Of a stretch of 20,210 nt of DNA, positions 1 through 8,231 are shown piece after piece. Numbering within the stretch: the first letter of the stretch is position 1; each line of letters starts with the position of its first letter. Location: the IMG/VR virus record IMGVR_UViG_3300030103_000739, positions 921 to 21,130 of that record. One strand, given 5' to 3'. The DNA comes from a virus. A program made the position numbers and the translations under genes. The notes beneath the pieces are model-generated. The model saw nothing but the letters and a program-made list of their open reading frames with translations. It searched no databases and was not told where the DNA came from.

Positions 1-113
1 CACTGGCTAACGATCTTAACTTAACGTTGGGGATGATAGCCGCACAGAACTTATCAAAGCTACAGAAGCGTAAGGATAAGGGAACAATAGGTGGAAGTGG
101 AGACACTAGATAA
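1..113 (+). CDS. MazG-like NTP pyrophosphohydrolase, C-terminal fragment (5' end outside window)
   Basis: An open frame enters from the left edge (first full codon at 3) and stops at TAA 111-113, leaving the last 36 residues. The fragment has an amphipathic helix containing NLSKLQKRKDKG and ends in GTIGGSGDTR. This matches the usual C-terminus of phage and bacterial MazG-like all-alpha pyrophosphatases, which end with an N-x-x-KL-x-x-R helix, a G-x-I loop and a GSGDNR-type tail. These enzymes hydrolyse (d)NTPs or alarmone-type nucleotides to monophosphates. The metal-binding EExxE motifs lie outside the window, so catalytic competence cannot be judged. This is the only gene on the plus strand here. 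It converges on the late structural operon across a shared terminator, which suggests it belongs to the early or nucleotide-metabolism arm. Confidence 0.62.
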   Translation, partial: LANDLNLTLGMIAAQNLSKLQKRKDKGTIGGSGDTR

Positions 114-120
114 AAAAAAT

Positions 121-139
121 GGGGAGCTAAATGCTCCCC
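121..139. terminator. Bidirectional rho-independent terminator between convergent transcription units
   Basis: A perfect 7-bp GC-rich stem (GGGGAGC 121-127 paired with GCTCCCC 133-139) closes a 5-nt loop TAAAT. On the plus strand it is followed by a T-rich run (140-150). On the minus strand the A-run at 112-119 reads as a U-tract. It lies between the plus-strand stop (111-113) and the minus-strand stop (150-152), so it can end both units. Confidence 0.92.
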
Positions 140-149
140 TTTGTTTTTG

Positions 150-3100
150 TTAGTACGTTTCTCTAAACGCTTGTCCTATTTGTGTGAGTGTTTCTAAGAC
201 CATTGTCGATTCATCCTCGTCCTCTCCTGTTATTTCAGGATATTCCCCAAACCTAGCTATGTATTCTTGCACTGCTATCTTTTGAAAACCAGAGGGTAAC
301 TGCCGAAAATCCATTACAGCTTTTACATATGGCGTTGTCTTAGCATAACCAGTATCTTTTAATAATCTTTTTACTTCACCCACCTGTGCTTTTACAAATT
401 CTTTAACGTAGTTGTTTGAAAATTTATCTTCAGATACTTTACGTCTATATACTTCTACATTCTCTATAGGCGTTCCATCAGGAAGAAGACCCTCTTGATA
501 GTTTATCCTAATGCTTCTTTCATATTCTTTTGCTGCTTGAACAATCATAGGTAACTGTTCTAATAGTATTTCATTTTCAAAATTTTCTACAGATGGCACT
601 TTACTTTTACTAGCTAGATCATAACTATCAAATCCCATCTCTTTTAAATACTCTGCGTACTCAGCGTCTGCTGTTCTCTGACCTAGACCAAATAACAATC
701 TTTGCATAGGTCTTACACGCTGTGACTCTGGATCAAATATATCTACTCTACTAGGAGAGTCAGATTCTTTTTCACTTGAGTACGTAAAATAGTCTGGGGC
801 TTTATTTAAACCTCTATTATCTATAGCATATCTTTTGGTAGTTTTTAAGAATGTCTCGAACCCACCAAGACTAGGATCTGGTCTATGATCTAAGTAATCT
901 AAAGAACGAGAACCGTATGCTCTCTGTGACTCTATAGCCTGTCCAAACGGAACCATCCATGTGCCAAGATATTCTCCTAATGCTCTTCCTGCTACTCTAC
1001 CTAGATTCTCACCTGCCATAACATCGGAACTTCCATCTATTATATTTGCAACCTCATCTAATATAACATGTCCTGATCCTCTTCTGAAGTTCGACCCAGT
1101 AAAAGTTTCTATAAACTCACGTGCATCAAAGAAATCTCCAAACGTACCCTTTTCTATTTGTCTAGTTGCCTCTCCTAAATACATATATTGAGACAAAGGA
1201 AACTGAGGCTTAATATCTAATACAACCCTGTTACCTTTCTCATCTGTGCCTGTATATATCTCATTGAAACTAGCAGGTACATCACCTGCAAAACCTGATC
1301 TATACTGATATGCTGCACCTACGGTAGCCATAGACATAAGGGCATCTGACATTGTTTGTTGTATTGAATCGGGATCTTCCTCATCCTCTGTTAACGCACC
1401 AAGGACAGCAAGTCCTGTACCACCACCGCCTAGAACACCTACAGCATTACGGCTAATTCTTTGTCTATCTTTTGTTGTAAGTGGACCTCTATACTTTTGA
1501 TCTACTAGACTCATTACCTTTCTGGTAATCACTGGTATACTACCACCTGCATATTGACCCATGAGTTCCATAGAGTTAAACATAAATCTAGGAAAAGGTA
1601 TAGCTACCGTTAAACCATTACGTGTTATAAAACTAGATATGTTTCTAAACAAAGGAACGTCTGGTGTCTTTGCATATGTAACGTCTAATGACTTTGTTAC
1701 AGACTCATCAATTAAATCAATAAAACTTCTAGCGTTCTCAGGCTTTACATCAGATGCATCATTCATTAATGATCTTAATTTACCCTGCTGTAAAGCATCA
1801 AATAAATCTAAATCATATTCACGTCTTACTAATCTTTCTAACTCACCTAAAAATGTAGCACGTCTTACCAAAAACTCCTGCCAACGGTTAGGTATATTTA
1901 AAGCTTGAGTCACATCCTCTGCTTCACTCAAAAGCTTATCAGTTATAGTACCAGTTCCTCTACCTTGAGCCGTTTGAATCTCGTTAAGATTATCAAACAT
2001 CCTGCTAAATTGTTGATCAAACTCTGGTCTATCCAGTATTAAATCTACAAAACCTTTAACTTGGTCTGGTCTACCGTTAAACATATATTTGTGTACATTA
2101 AAACTGTCCTTCCAGTTTTGTGGACTTATTAAAGATAATGCACCTGCACCATATCCTTTATTTGACACATTCCATAATGCTGTATCAAACACATTTGCTA
2201 AAGATTCTAGAGGACTACGGACAACAGCAGACTCTAGGTTACGTGCAGCAGTTGCTATTTGTGATACAAGTAATCCTCTTCTTATTCCCTCTAGCCTTAC
2301 AACGAATTTACGGAAGTCTCCTTGTGCCTCTGCCATAGCTTTTACTATAGCATCATCTTTCTCAGACATAGGGCGTACACGTTTAATACGTGACAATCTT
2401 TCTAGAACTCTACCTGCATCAGAACCAGATCCAACTACAGATAACACATAGTCCTCAAAAGATAATCCATATTTATCTAAGTCATCTATTAGATCTTGTC
2501 CATCTATTTCACCTGCAACTGTCAACCTAAACAGATTGTCTATTACTGTATCATTTTCATCCCAATCATTTTTAAATTTTCTTTTGTAGTCACTTGCTAT
2601 AGCTACTATACCATCTAGTTTTTCTGGATTTAATATTGGTATTGTTATCTCATCACCACCAGTGGCGAGATCAGCAAATTCACTTAGTGTTACGTCTGCT
2701 GAACCTGTAATCTTTTGACCTCTAGTTGTTCTTTCTGCGTCTGCTATTTTTTGATTAGTTTTTCTACCTACCTCTCTTGCTTTTTTAGGATCTATTACAA
2801 GCACACCGTCCACTACTTTAGATACACTTACCTCTTCTCCTGCCCTGTCACTTAATTTTCTTTCTGTTTGTAATATTAAGTTTTCCATCATGTCAGCATT
2901 TTCTGCTGCTATCTGTGCCGCTAAGTTTTTCTTGTCTGCTGTAGCCTCTCGTGTTGCCATCCCTGCTCTATCAGGACTCATAAGCTCTGCTTTTTTTAAT
3001 TTTTTCTGTTCTTTCTTATATTTTTTAGAAAGACTTGCCGCCACACGTTTTGGTTTCATATAACTTGAAACTCGTACAGCAGACACCACTCTACCTAATG

Positions 3101-3983
3101 CAGGAATTGTTTCAGCAAACTCAAAAAACGCCCCCATATTACCTGCTATTATGTCAGCTAATTCTTCTTCGTTTCTAGCTGTACCTTTACGCATATCAGA
3201 CATAGCAAGATTTATGCCTTTATAAATAAACCTTCCTAGTTTTGGCATCGCACCATCACCCTGATCATTTAATTTTTTAAGACCTTCTTCAATACCATCT
3301 ACTGTACCACTAGTTGCATAACCAAACAATTGTCCTACAGACATTAAAAATCTAGTTGCATCTGCGTCACCATCTACTTTATTTGCTATCCATATATCTA
3401 AAGCACCATATGCCTGATATCCACTATTAAAACCTTTACGCATCTCTGTTGCTATCTCTGTACCTAAACCTGCTAAGACTTCATCGTATTCTTTTTTTAC
3501 ATTTGCTTTAGTGTCATTATATTCTTTTTTAAACTCTTCATCAGACATATTTTCTATATCGTTGTCTGTTTCAAAAATCTGATCAAATAATTGAGTATGT
3601 TTTTCAACACGTGTTAACTCACTTTCTTTAGGAGGTGGGGCAGGAGTATCATCTGCACTGGGTATTAGACCTAGATCTATCTGTTCTTCAATAGTTAGTT
3701 CAGCTTGCCTCTCTTCTGTCGGAACAAGTTGCATAGCTAAAGCTTCATCATCTGTGGCATTTTTAGGGATAACCATAGGTTCTAAAACTCTTTTACTTAC
3801 AGGTTGACTCTCTACAATAGGCTCTGGATTTACATATTCTACTTCTTTAGATTGTAATATCTCTAATATATTAGTCTCATCTGGCTGAGTTGTAGTCTCA
3901 TCAATATTAATGGGGGGAACATACGATCCTGAACCCCCCTCTTTTGATTTTAATAAGTCTAATATATCAACTTGTTCTGTCAT
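150..3983 (-). CDS. Very large internal virion (ejection-type) protein, 1277 aa
   Basis: This is the last gene of the late operon and the largest in the window. I recognise no enzyme motif in it. The N-terminal ~130 residues are acidic, proline-rich and probably disordered; they contain a duplicated short motif, ILDLLKSKE (7-15) and ILEILQSKE (39-47), each followed by a Y-V-x-P. A highly charged Lys/Glu helical stretch follows at about 310-375. Around residue 795 lies a hydrophobic, aromatic PFPRFMFN segment. At about 845-865 a Gly-rich hydrophobic stretch (GVLGGGGTGLAVLG) could insert in a membrane. Size, helical content and last position among virion genes fit an internal core protein ejected with the DNA, like T7 gp16 in role but without visible sequence similarity. 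Start: ATG at 3981-3983, one base after the upstream stop, with only a weak SD, so translation is probably coupled. Confidence 0.55.
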   Translation of the reverse strand: MTEQVDILDLLKSKEGGSGSYVPPINIDETTTQPDETNILEILQSKEVEYVNPEPIVESQPVSKRVLEPMVIPKNATDDEALAMQLVPTEERQAELTIEEQIDLGLIPSADDTPAPPPKESELTRVEKHTQLFDQIFETDNDIENMSDEEFKKEYNDTKANVKKEYDEVLAGLGTEIATEMRKGFNSGYQAYGALDIWIANKVDGDADATRFLMSVGQLFGYATSGTVDGIEEGLKKLNDQGDGAMPKLGRFIYKGINLAMSDMRKGTARNEEELADIIAGNMGAFFEFAETIPALGRVVSAVRVSSYMKPKRVAASLSKKYKKEQKKLKKAELMSPDRAGMATREATADKKNLAAQIAAENADMMENLILQTERKLSDRAGEEVSVSKVVDGVLVIDPKKAREVGRKTNQKIADAERTTRGQKITGSADVTLSEFADLATGGDEITIPILNPEKLDGIVAIASDYKRKFKNDWDENDTVIDNLFRLTVAGEIDGQDLIDDLDKYGLSFEDYVLSVVGSGSDAGRVLERLSRIKRVRPMSEKDDAIVKAMAEAQGDFRKFVVRLEGIRRGLLVSQIATAARNLESAVVRSPLESLANVFDTALWNVSNKGYGAGALSLISPQNWKDSFNVHKYMFNGRPDQVKGFVDLILDRPEFDQQFSRMFDNLNEIQTAQGRGTGTITDKLLSEAEDVTQALNIPNRWQEFLVRRATFLGELERLVRREYDLDLFDALQQGKLRSLMNDASDVKPENARSFIDLIDESVTKSLDVTYAKTPDVPLFRNISSFITRNGLTVAIPFPRFMFNSMELMGQYAGGSIPVITRKVMSLVDQKYRGPLTTKDRQRISRNAVGVLGGGGTGLAVLGALTEDEEDPDSIQQTMSDALMSMATVGAAYQYRSGFAGDVPASFNEIYTGTDEKGNRVVLDIKPQFPLSQYMYLGEATRQIEKGTFGDFFDAREFIETFTGSNFRRGSGHVILDEVANIIDGSSDVMAGENLGRVAGRALGEYLGTWMVPFGQAIESQRAYGSRSLDYLDHRPDPSLGGFETFLKTTKRYAIDNRGLNKAPDYFTYSSEKESDSPSRVDIFDPESQRVRPMQRLLFGLGQRTADAEYAEYLKEMGFDSYDLASKSKVPSVENFENEILLEQLPMIVQAAKEYERSIRINYQEGLLPDGTPIENVEVYRRKVSEDKFSNNYVKEFVKAQVGEVKRLLKDTGYAKTTPYVKAVMDFRQLPSGFQKIAVQEYIARFGEYPEITGEDEDESTMVLETLTQIGQAFRETY

Positions 3984-3984
3984 A

Positions 3985-5085
3985 TTAATTTATACCTACA
4001 ATTTTATCTGTACCTTGTATACCTGTATATACCACTATTTGCAGATTACCATTATCATCTGTGTAGTGTATTACGTCACCTGCTTTGTATACACCTTCTT
4101 CAATATTATCTCCTACTGTTTTTCTATCAGCCGCAACCTTAACAGCAGTTATATTCTTTGGATTTTTTTTGTATATATTAGTTTGATTTAAAGCATACTG
4201 CTTTAACTCTTCTCTAGCTTCTTGCATCTTATAGGTAATTTTATCTTTCATTAACGCATCTTGTAGACCACCATAACTACCTTCTAATTCATACGCAGTT
4301 GCTAAAAGAGCTACGCCATATCTACCCTCATCTCCAGACATTCTTTTTACAAGCTTTGTTTGAAAATCTACAGCTATTTTTAGTTTACCCATATTTCTAC
4401 GTTGGACAGAGTTGACTACAGGTTCTATTGTATTAACATCAAAGGTTGGTGTAATTTTTCCATCTTTTCTTAACTCAGCTTGTTTAAAATCTGTTAAGTC
4501 ATTTAAATACTGTTTTCTTTTTTCTTCTAAAGTTGCCCATTCACTAGAGTTAGGATCAAGGTCTGCTTGTTCTTGGCTTATTCTAGATATAGCTGCTCCA
4601 TAAGATCCATCTATTTTAGTAGGTTGTGCATAAATTTCTCCCATCAATGCATTGTCCATACCACCCATTACACCTGTGCTTATTGTTTTAGATTGATCTG
4701 CTGTATTTTTTACCTCAGTTTCTAATGCATCCATGTTTTCTGTTGAGTTATCTGCTATTTTATACAAAGTGTTAACATCATACTTATCACCATAATTTTC
4801 AGCTATATATTCTGATACATTTAATGATCTTTGAATTGCATAATCACCAGACATGGCTATAGATGCAGCACGTTGATCATCAAAACCTGCAAACTTTAAA
4901 GCCTTTATATTACTCTCTAACTCTAATTCTTTTAGCTTTCTGTTCTTTTCTATTTCTTTACTGCTAAGAATATCTTGCTTCTCTTTAAAAAACCCTAGCT
5001 GTTGTTCATATGCCTCATCAGCTTCTATGTCCTCAACTACCTGACGTGATAAACCACCTACAAATGCACCAAAATTAAAAGCCAT
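3985..5085 (-). CDS. Probable internal virion protein, 366 aa
   Basis: I do not recognise this family by name. The N-terminus (MAFNFGAFVGGLSRQ) is short and Gly/Phe-rich, and is followed at about 20-65 by a strongly charged coiled-coil-like helix with many K/E residues. The middle is mixed helical (an EWATLEEKRKQYLNDL helix near 185-200). The C-terminal ~45 residues look like a small beta-barrel: GVYKAGDVIHYTDDNGN, then IVVYTGIQGTDKIVGIN, reminiscent of SH3-like or DUF-type C-termini of phage internal proteins. The start ATG overlaps the preceding stop as TAATG (5085), with a good AGGAGA SD upstream. It sits between the 166-aa and 1277-aa genes in the internal-protein block, so a structural or ejected role is inferred from context. 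Confidence 0.5.
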   Translation of the reverse strand: MAFNFGAFVGGLSRQVVEDIEADEAYEQQLGFFKEKQDILSSKEIEKNRKLKELELESNIKALKFAGFDDQRAASIAMSGDYAIQRSLNVSEYIAENYGDKYDVNTLYKIADNSTENMDALETEVKNTADQSKTISTGVMGGMDNALMGEIYAQPTKIDGSYGAAISRISQEQADLDPNSSEWATLEEKRKQYLNDLTDFKQAELRKDGKITPTFDVNTIEPVVNSVQRRNMGKLKIAVDFQTKLVKRMSGDEGRYGVALLATAYELEGSYGGLQDALMKDKITYKMQEAREELKQYALNQTNIYKKNPKNITAVKVAADRKTVGDNIEEGVYKAGDVIHYTDDNGNLQIVVYTGIQGTDKIVGIN

Positions 5086-5585
5086 TATACCATTCTCCTA
5101 GACATTAAACCACCTAGAGGTTCTTCTGTTTCTTCCACCTCTTCTGCTTCAGGCTTTTCTTCAGGTTGACCCTCTTTAGCCTTTAGTTTTTTAAGAGCCA
5201 GTTTAACTGCAACACCAGAAGGATTATCATCTACCTCTACATTAGTTCCCATGTTAAACTCTATGTCTCTTTGTTCTGCAAGGTATGCAAGCATTTCCAT
5301 AATTACAGGCATAACCAATATACCTACATCTAAAGTGTGTTTACCTTGCATGACCGCACCTTGTTGTAGCGCATTAGCAATCGTAGTTAAAGGAAGCCCC
5401 ATCTCTATAACGTCCATCAAATCATTCTGTAATGTAGGCTCAGTTAATCTAGGTAGATAAAACTCTAACGCTTCCTCTACAGTAGAGTACTGAGGTGGTT
5501 GCTCCCAAGGCCATCCACCTACCTCTGAAGTAAGAGACTGACCTGCAATTGGTGCGTCTATTAATGCCTCTGGTAAATCAGCCAT
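5085..5585 (-). CDS. Conserved phage hypothetical protein with acidic tail, 166 aa
   Basis: Function is not recognised. The first ~35 residues are Pro/Trp-rich (GGWPWEQPPQY). Residues ~37-115 form a helical domain with alternating hydrophobic residues (VEEALEFYLPRLTEPTLQND, then MDVIEMGLPLTTIANAL and VGILVMPVIMEMLAYLAEQ). This looks like a compact bundle rather than a transmembrane protein. The C-terminus (about 135-158) is Glu/Pro-rich and ends in GGLMSRRMV. Proteins of this layout recur in marine phage late clusters next to internal-protein genes, which is recalled family knowledge, not a search result. The start overlaps the previous gene by 8 nt and is preceded by AAGGA. A scaffold, chaperone or assembly-factor role is possible from the acidic tail, but unproven. 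Confidence 0.5.
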   Translation of the reverse strand: MADLPEALIDAPIAGQSLTSEVGGWPWEQPPQYSTVEEALEFYLPRLTEPTLQNDLMDVIEMGLPLTTIANALQQGAVMQGKHTLDVGILVMPVIMEMLAYLAEQRDIEFNMGTNVEVDDNPSGVAVKLALKKLKAKEGQPEEKPEAEEVEETEEPLGGLMSRRMV

Positions 5586-5766
5586 CTTTTAATCCTTGTC
5601 TTGCTTTGCGTAATTCTGCAACATACATAGCCACTCTTTTATTAGGCTCTAAATTTTTTGTGTCAGTTTCCTCTGAAACATTTCTAGCTAACAAACCACC
5701 GCCTTTTGTTTTAGGTTTTGGTTTAGTCATTTGTAAATTTTTATATGCTAATTTTGCTACGTTCAT
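5578..5766 (-). CDS. Small basic phage protein, 62 aa
   Basis: A short Lys/Arg-rich protein (KPKPKTKGGGLLARN in the middle, a helix VAMYVAELRKARQGLKDG at the end). No family is recognised. It is supported as a real gene by its packing: start ATG 5764-5766 lies 12 nt after the stop of the 657-aa gene, AAGGAA precedes it, and its stop overlaps the next start by 8 nt. The GGLLAR stretch resembles the GGLMSR at the end of the next gene. Its role is unknown. Confidence 0.55.
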   Translation of the reverse strand: MNVAKLAYKNLQMTKPKPKTKGGGLLARNVSEETDTKNLEPNKRVAMYVAELRKARQGLKDG

Positions 5767-5778
5767 TTTATTTCCTTA

Positions 5779-7752
5779 TTATCCTAAACCAAGCACACTA
5801 CCTATGGCTGTTTTAGTTAAATCTGTAGTTAATATTTTACCAATTAAACCACCAAAGCCACTAGAAAATTCTGCATCTGCCTTAAACTGTTCAGCTTGCA
5901 TAGTACTGTCTGCTTGTATTTGAGCTATACCAATTCTTGCGTATCTATCACGTTCATTGTCTGCAGATGTCCATGCCCAATGCATGTTGTCTTTATAGAA
6001 CTGCCATAAGTTATTGTACGCAGTTTGTGAGTACCCTAACAAGCTTTGTGCATTTATTTCATTAGCACGATTAACTGCTGCTGTATCTGATGTTGCTATC
6101 TGTCTACGCCACTGAGCATTACCCTGATCAATGACTAAACGGTTCTGTGCATTAAACTGATCACGTTGATTATTTATTTCAGCATTAAATCTTTCAACAA
6201 CATTTACCTGACCTGCATTAAACTGTGCCTGTGCATTAGCTTGTGCCGCATTAAACTGTGCAGTTTGATTTTGCATGTTAGCAAAGAACTGATCCGTTTG
6301 ATTTTGTGATGTAGCATTAAATTGTTCTGCAGCATTGAGTGCAGCCTGATCTGTAAACAAAGACTGTATACGTTGTTGAGCCTTAAACAATTCTGTAGAC
6401 TGTTTGTTATTTAGGTTAGTCAGATCAGCCTGTAAAAAGTTTTGTGCATTTTGTACAGCAGCTTGTTGTCTATTACTTAAATTAGCCATATCCATATTAG
6501 CTAAAGCTGCAGCCTCTGCCATTACTCTAGCCTGTGAGTTAGATAGATTAGTAAGGTTCATAGTATTTGCAATACGTGAGTTCTCTAATGCTACCTGTTG
6601 TTCAGCAGTAAAGTTTTGATTTGCAATGTCACCAATACGTGCAGAGTTAGCTACACGTGCCTGAAACTCTTGATTGAACTCTTGACCTAAAAATTGTGCT
6701 CTCTGTTGTGCAGCAAGAACAGAACGTTGTTGTCTATTAGATAGGTTTTGTATCTCAAATTGTGCAATTACTCTAGAGTCCATCTGTGCAATAGGTAGTG
6801 CAGACTCCATAGCTGCCTGTACAATAGCCTGACCTGCTATAGATGAAGCACCTAAACCTCTAGAAATCATGGCATTAGTGGCTGCTCTCATTGCTCCTGA
6901 AGCCCATGTAGGTGTGGCATCACCTTCAAACTGAGCTAGTAAGCCCTCTAACTGTCCTTGCACTGTAGCTTGTTTAGATGGTGTTGCAGTTGCGGCTTCT
7001 ATTTCTTCTGTAAATTTAGCTGCAGTTTCTGCGTTAGCCACACTTGATACTAATTCGCCATCTTGTATCTGTCTTTGTACAGGGTTGTTCATTAATATTC
7101 CTGTGCCTTGTGCTGCCTCTACGTTAGCTACAGATGTTCCTACATTCTGTGCTGCAGCTATCTGTGATACCTGTCCAAGTTGTTGAGCTTGTGTTTGATC
7201 AGCTACTGTACCAATAGCACCAGACGATTGAAAGGGAGACATTAAAGATGTTTGTGTTTGAGCAGTTGGTGTTGCTTGTTGTGTAGCACCTAATGCTGTT
7301 GGCAATGCATACGTACCTGCTACCTGTCCAGAATAAGGTGACGTAAGCTGACCTGCTGTTAATTGAGTACCAACTGGAACAACAGTTGCACCTAGCGGTA
7401 GTTTAGGTGTCTTGGCTAATGATGCCTGTACCTGTGTTATATCCTGTCCTGCAAAACTAGGTTGTTGTGGAATAAACTGTTGACTAAGAACACGAGGATC
7501 AGCTTGTTGTACAGCCCCACCCTCTGCCATCTTTATAGCGGTGCTAGTATACTTATCCATCTGTTCTTTTTTATCTGGGTTTTCTTCTAAGAATTGATTA
7601 AAGTTAGCCATATTACCCATATAACCAAGGCTTTGAGCAATACGTTTTTCTGCTTCTGGTTTAAATCCACCAAACTTTGTACCTGAAGGTTTGGGTATCT
7701 CAGGTACGGCACTGCCTTGAATTATATTATTCTTCATATTTTGTTCTAACAT
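5779..7752 (-). CDS. Internal virion protein with long hendecad alpha-helix, 657 aa
   Basis: A Gln/Asn/Ala-rich protein of a type seen in marine phage virions. The N-terminal ~75 residues are mixed and end in KMAEGGAVQQ. Residues ~80-260 are Gln/Thr/Pro-rich and probably extended. From residue 336 to at least 577 the chain is an unbroken 11-residue repeat with Asn favoured at position 1 (clearest units QFNAAQANAQA, QFNAGQVNVVE, RFNAEINNQRD). Such a 3/11 periodicity gives nearly straight or slightly right-handed helices. The C-terminal region has a Trp-rich patch (NMHWAW, near 591-596) and a Gly-rich end (SGFGGLIGKIL). There is no enzymatic motif. It lies directly after the adhesin and small-membrane-protein genes and leads the internal-protein block, so an ejected or core-tube role is inferred. 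Start ATG 7750-7752 has AAGGAA upstream; an in-frame Met at residue 6 is a possible alternative start. Confidence 0.6.
   Translation of the reverse strand: MLEQNMKNNIIQGSAVPEIPKPSGTKFGGFKPEAEKRIAQSLGYMGNMANFNQFLEENPDKKEQMDKYTSTAIKMAEGGAVQQADPRVLSQQFIPQQPSFAGQDITQVQASLAKTPKLPLGATVVPVGTQLTAGQLTSPYSGQVAGTYALPTALGATQQATPTAQTQTSLMSPFQSSGAIGTVADQTQAQQLGQVSQIAAAQNVGTSVANVEAAQGTGILMNNPVQRQIQDGELVSSVANAETAAKFTEEIEAATATPSKQATVQGQLEGLLAQFEGDATPTWASGAMRAATNAMISRGLGASSIAGQAIVQAAMESALPIAQMDSRVIAQFEIQNLSNRQQRSVLAAQQRAQFLGQEFNQEFQARVANSARIGDIANQNFTAEQQVALENSRIANTMNLTNLSNSQARVMAEAAALANMDMANLSNRQQAAVQNAQNFLQADLTNLNNKQSTELFKAQQRIQSLFTDQAALNAAEQFNATSQNQTDQFFANMQNQTAQFNAAQANAQAQFNAGQVNVVERFNAEINNQRDQFNAQNRLVIDQGNAQWRRQIATSDTAAVNRANEINAQSLLGYSQTAYNNLWQFYKDNMHWAWTSADNERDRYARIGIAQIQADSTMQAEQFKADAEFSSGFGGLIGKILTTDLTKTAIGSVLGLG
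6022..6747 (-). repeat. 22 contiguous 11-residue (33-bp) repeats in the 657-aa protein
   Basis: Read from residue 336, the sequence divides into 22 consecutive 11-mers without a single insertion or deletion. Asn occupies position 1 in 15 of the 22. Examples are NLSNSQARVMA, NLSNRQQAAVQ, NAQNFLQADLT, NAAQANAQAQF and NAEINNQRDQF. In DNA this appears as GCATTAAA(C/T)-type words recurring at 33-bp spacing around 6140-6340. The same phase can be followed weakly on both sides. Confidence 0.88.
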
Positions 7753-7762
7753 ATCTTATTCC

Positions 7763-8017
7763 TTACTTACCCATTGTCATCCACACTGCACCTGCAATAA
7801 ACGTCAGCAGTGCGACAGTGGTTACTTTTACTACAGTTGACCAGATAGACCTACGTGTATCTCTCCACGCCTCTATTAAGTTACGCATCTCTAGTATATC
7901 TTTTTGTGCATCATCATCAAGTAACCCAATAGAACGCAGTGCCTCTTTAGCACCACGCCTAGCTGCGTTGTCTAGCATTTCTTCTAGATCGTCAGGGGTA
8001 AGTTTGATGTCACTCAT
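7763..8017 (-). CDS. Small protein with C-terminal membrane helix, DUF6127-like, 84 aa
   Basis: The N-terminal ~50 residues are amphipathic and charged (LEEMLDNAARRGAKEALRSI, then DILEMRNLIEAW). A basic turn RDTRR leads into a hydrophobic segment at about 60-81 (VVKVTTVALLTFIAGAVWM), ending in MTMGK. This layout matches the small phage/prophage family I know as DUF6127. It has one predicted membrane helix with positive residues before it, so the N-terminus should face the cytoplasm. The start ATG overlaps the preceding stop by 8 nt. Position right after the fibre and adhesin genes recalls T7, where the holin gp17.5 follows fibre gp17, so a holin-like lysis role is possible. No endolysin lies nearby, and the family name is from memory. 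Confidence 0.55.
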   Translation of the reverse strand: MSDIKLTPDDLEEMLDNAARRGAKEALRSIGLLDDDAQKDILEMRNLIEAWRDTRRSIWSTVVKVTTVALLTFIAGAVWMTMGK

Positions 8018-8219
8018 TTACATTCTCTAGTGAATTAGATAGCATACTTATAAATGCCTCTCGTCCTACGTTAAGTTGATCAACATTAAACTTAGCACTT
8101 TTTAATTTACGATCTAAGTCTTGTATGTGGTTTAACATACTCTTCTGTTGATCTGTTAAGTCTTCTGCAAAATATTCTTTATTGTTAATAATAACTGGGG
8201 TTTTTTTATCTTTTCCCAT
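8010..8219 (-). CDS. Small conserved phage protein, DUF6447-like, 69 aa
   Basis: A short protein with an N-terminal beta hairpin (VIINNKEYFAEDL) followed by a helix (DQQKSMLNHIQDLDRKLKSA) and a second helical part (FNVDQLNVGREAFISML). The pattern I-x-x-K-E-Y-x-x-x-D-L-T-D-x-Q-K and the LDRKL helix match a small family common in marine and cyanobacterial phages (DUF6447 from memory). Its function is unknown. It has one of the best SD sequences in the window (AAGGAG, 7 nt before ATG 8217-8219). Its stop overlaps the next gene's start by 8 nt, suggesting coupled expression with the membrane protein. Confidence 0.6.
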   Translation of the reverse strand: MGKDKKTPVIINNKEYFAEDLTDQQKSMLNHIQDLDRKLKSAKFNVDQLNVGREAFISMLSNSLENVNE

Positions 8220-8231
8220 TTTATTTCTCCT

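Noticed and set aside
961-2451. Plus-strand open frames of 72-120 codons antisense to the 1277-aa gene
   Set aside because: They are low-complexity shadows of the minus-strand coding frame, without SD or family features, and they lie entirely inside a coherent long gene.
6100-6350. CRISPR-like or iteron-like array from recurring GCATTAAACTG words
   Set aside because: The 33-bp spacing matches the 11-residue protein repeat in phase with the reading frame, and the copies are imperfect at codon third positions. It is coding, not a non-coding array.
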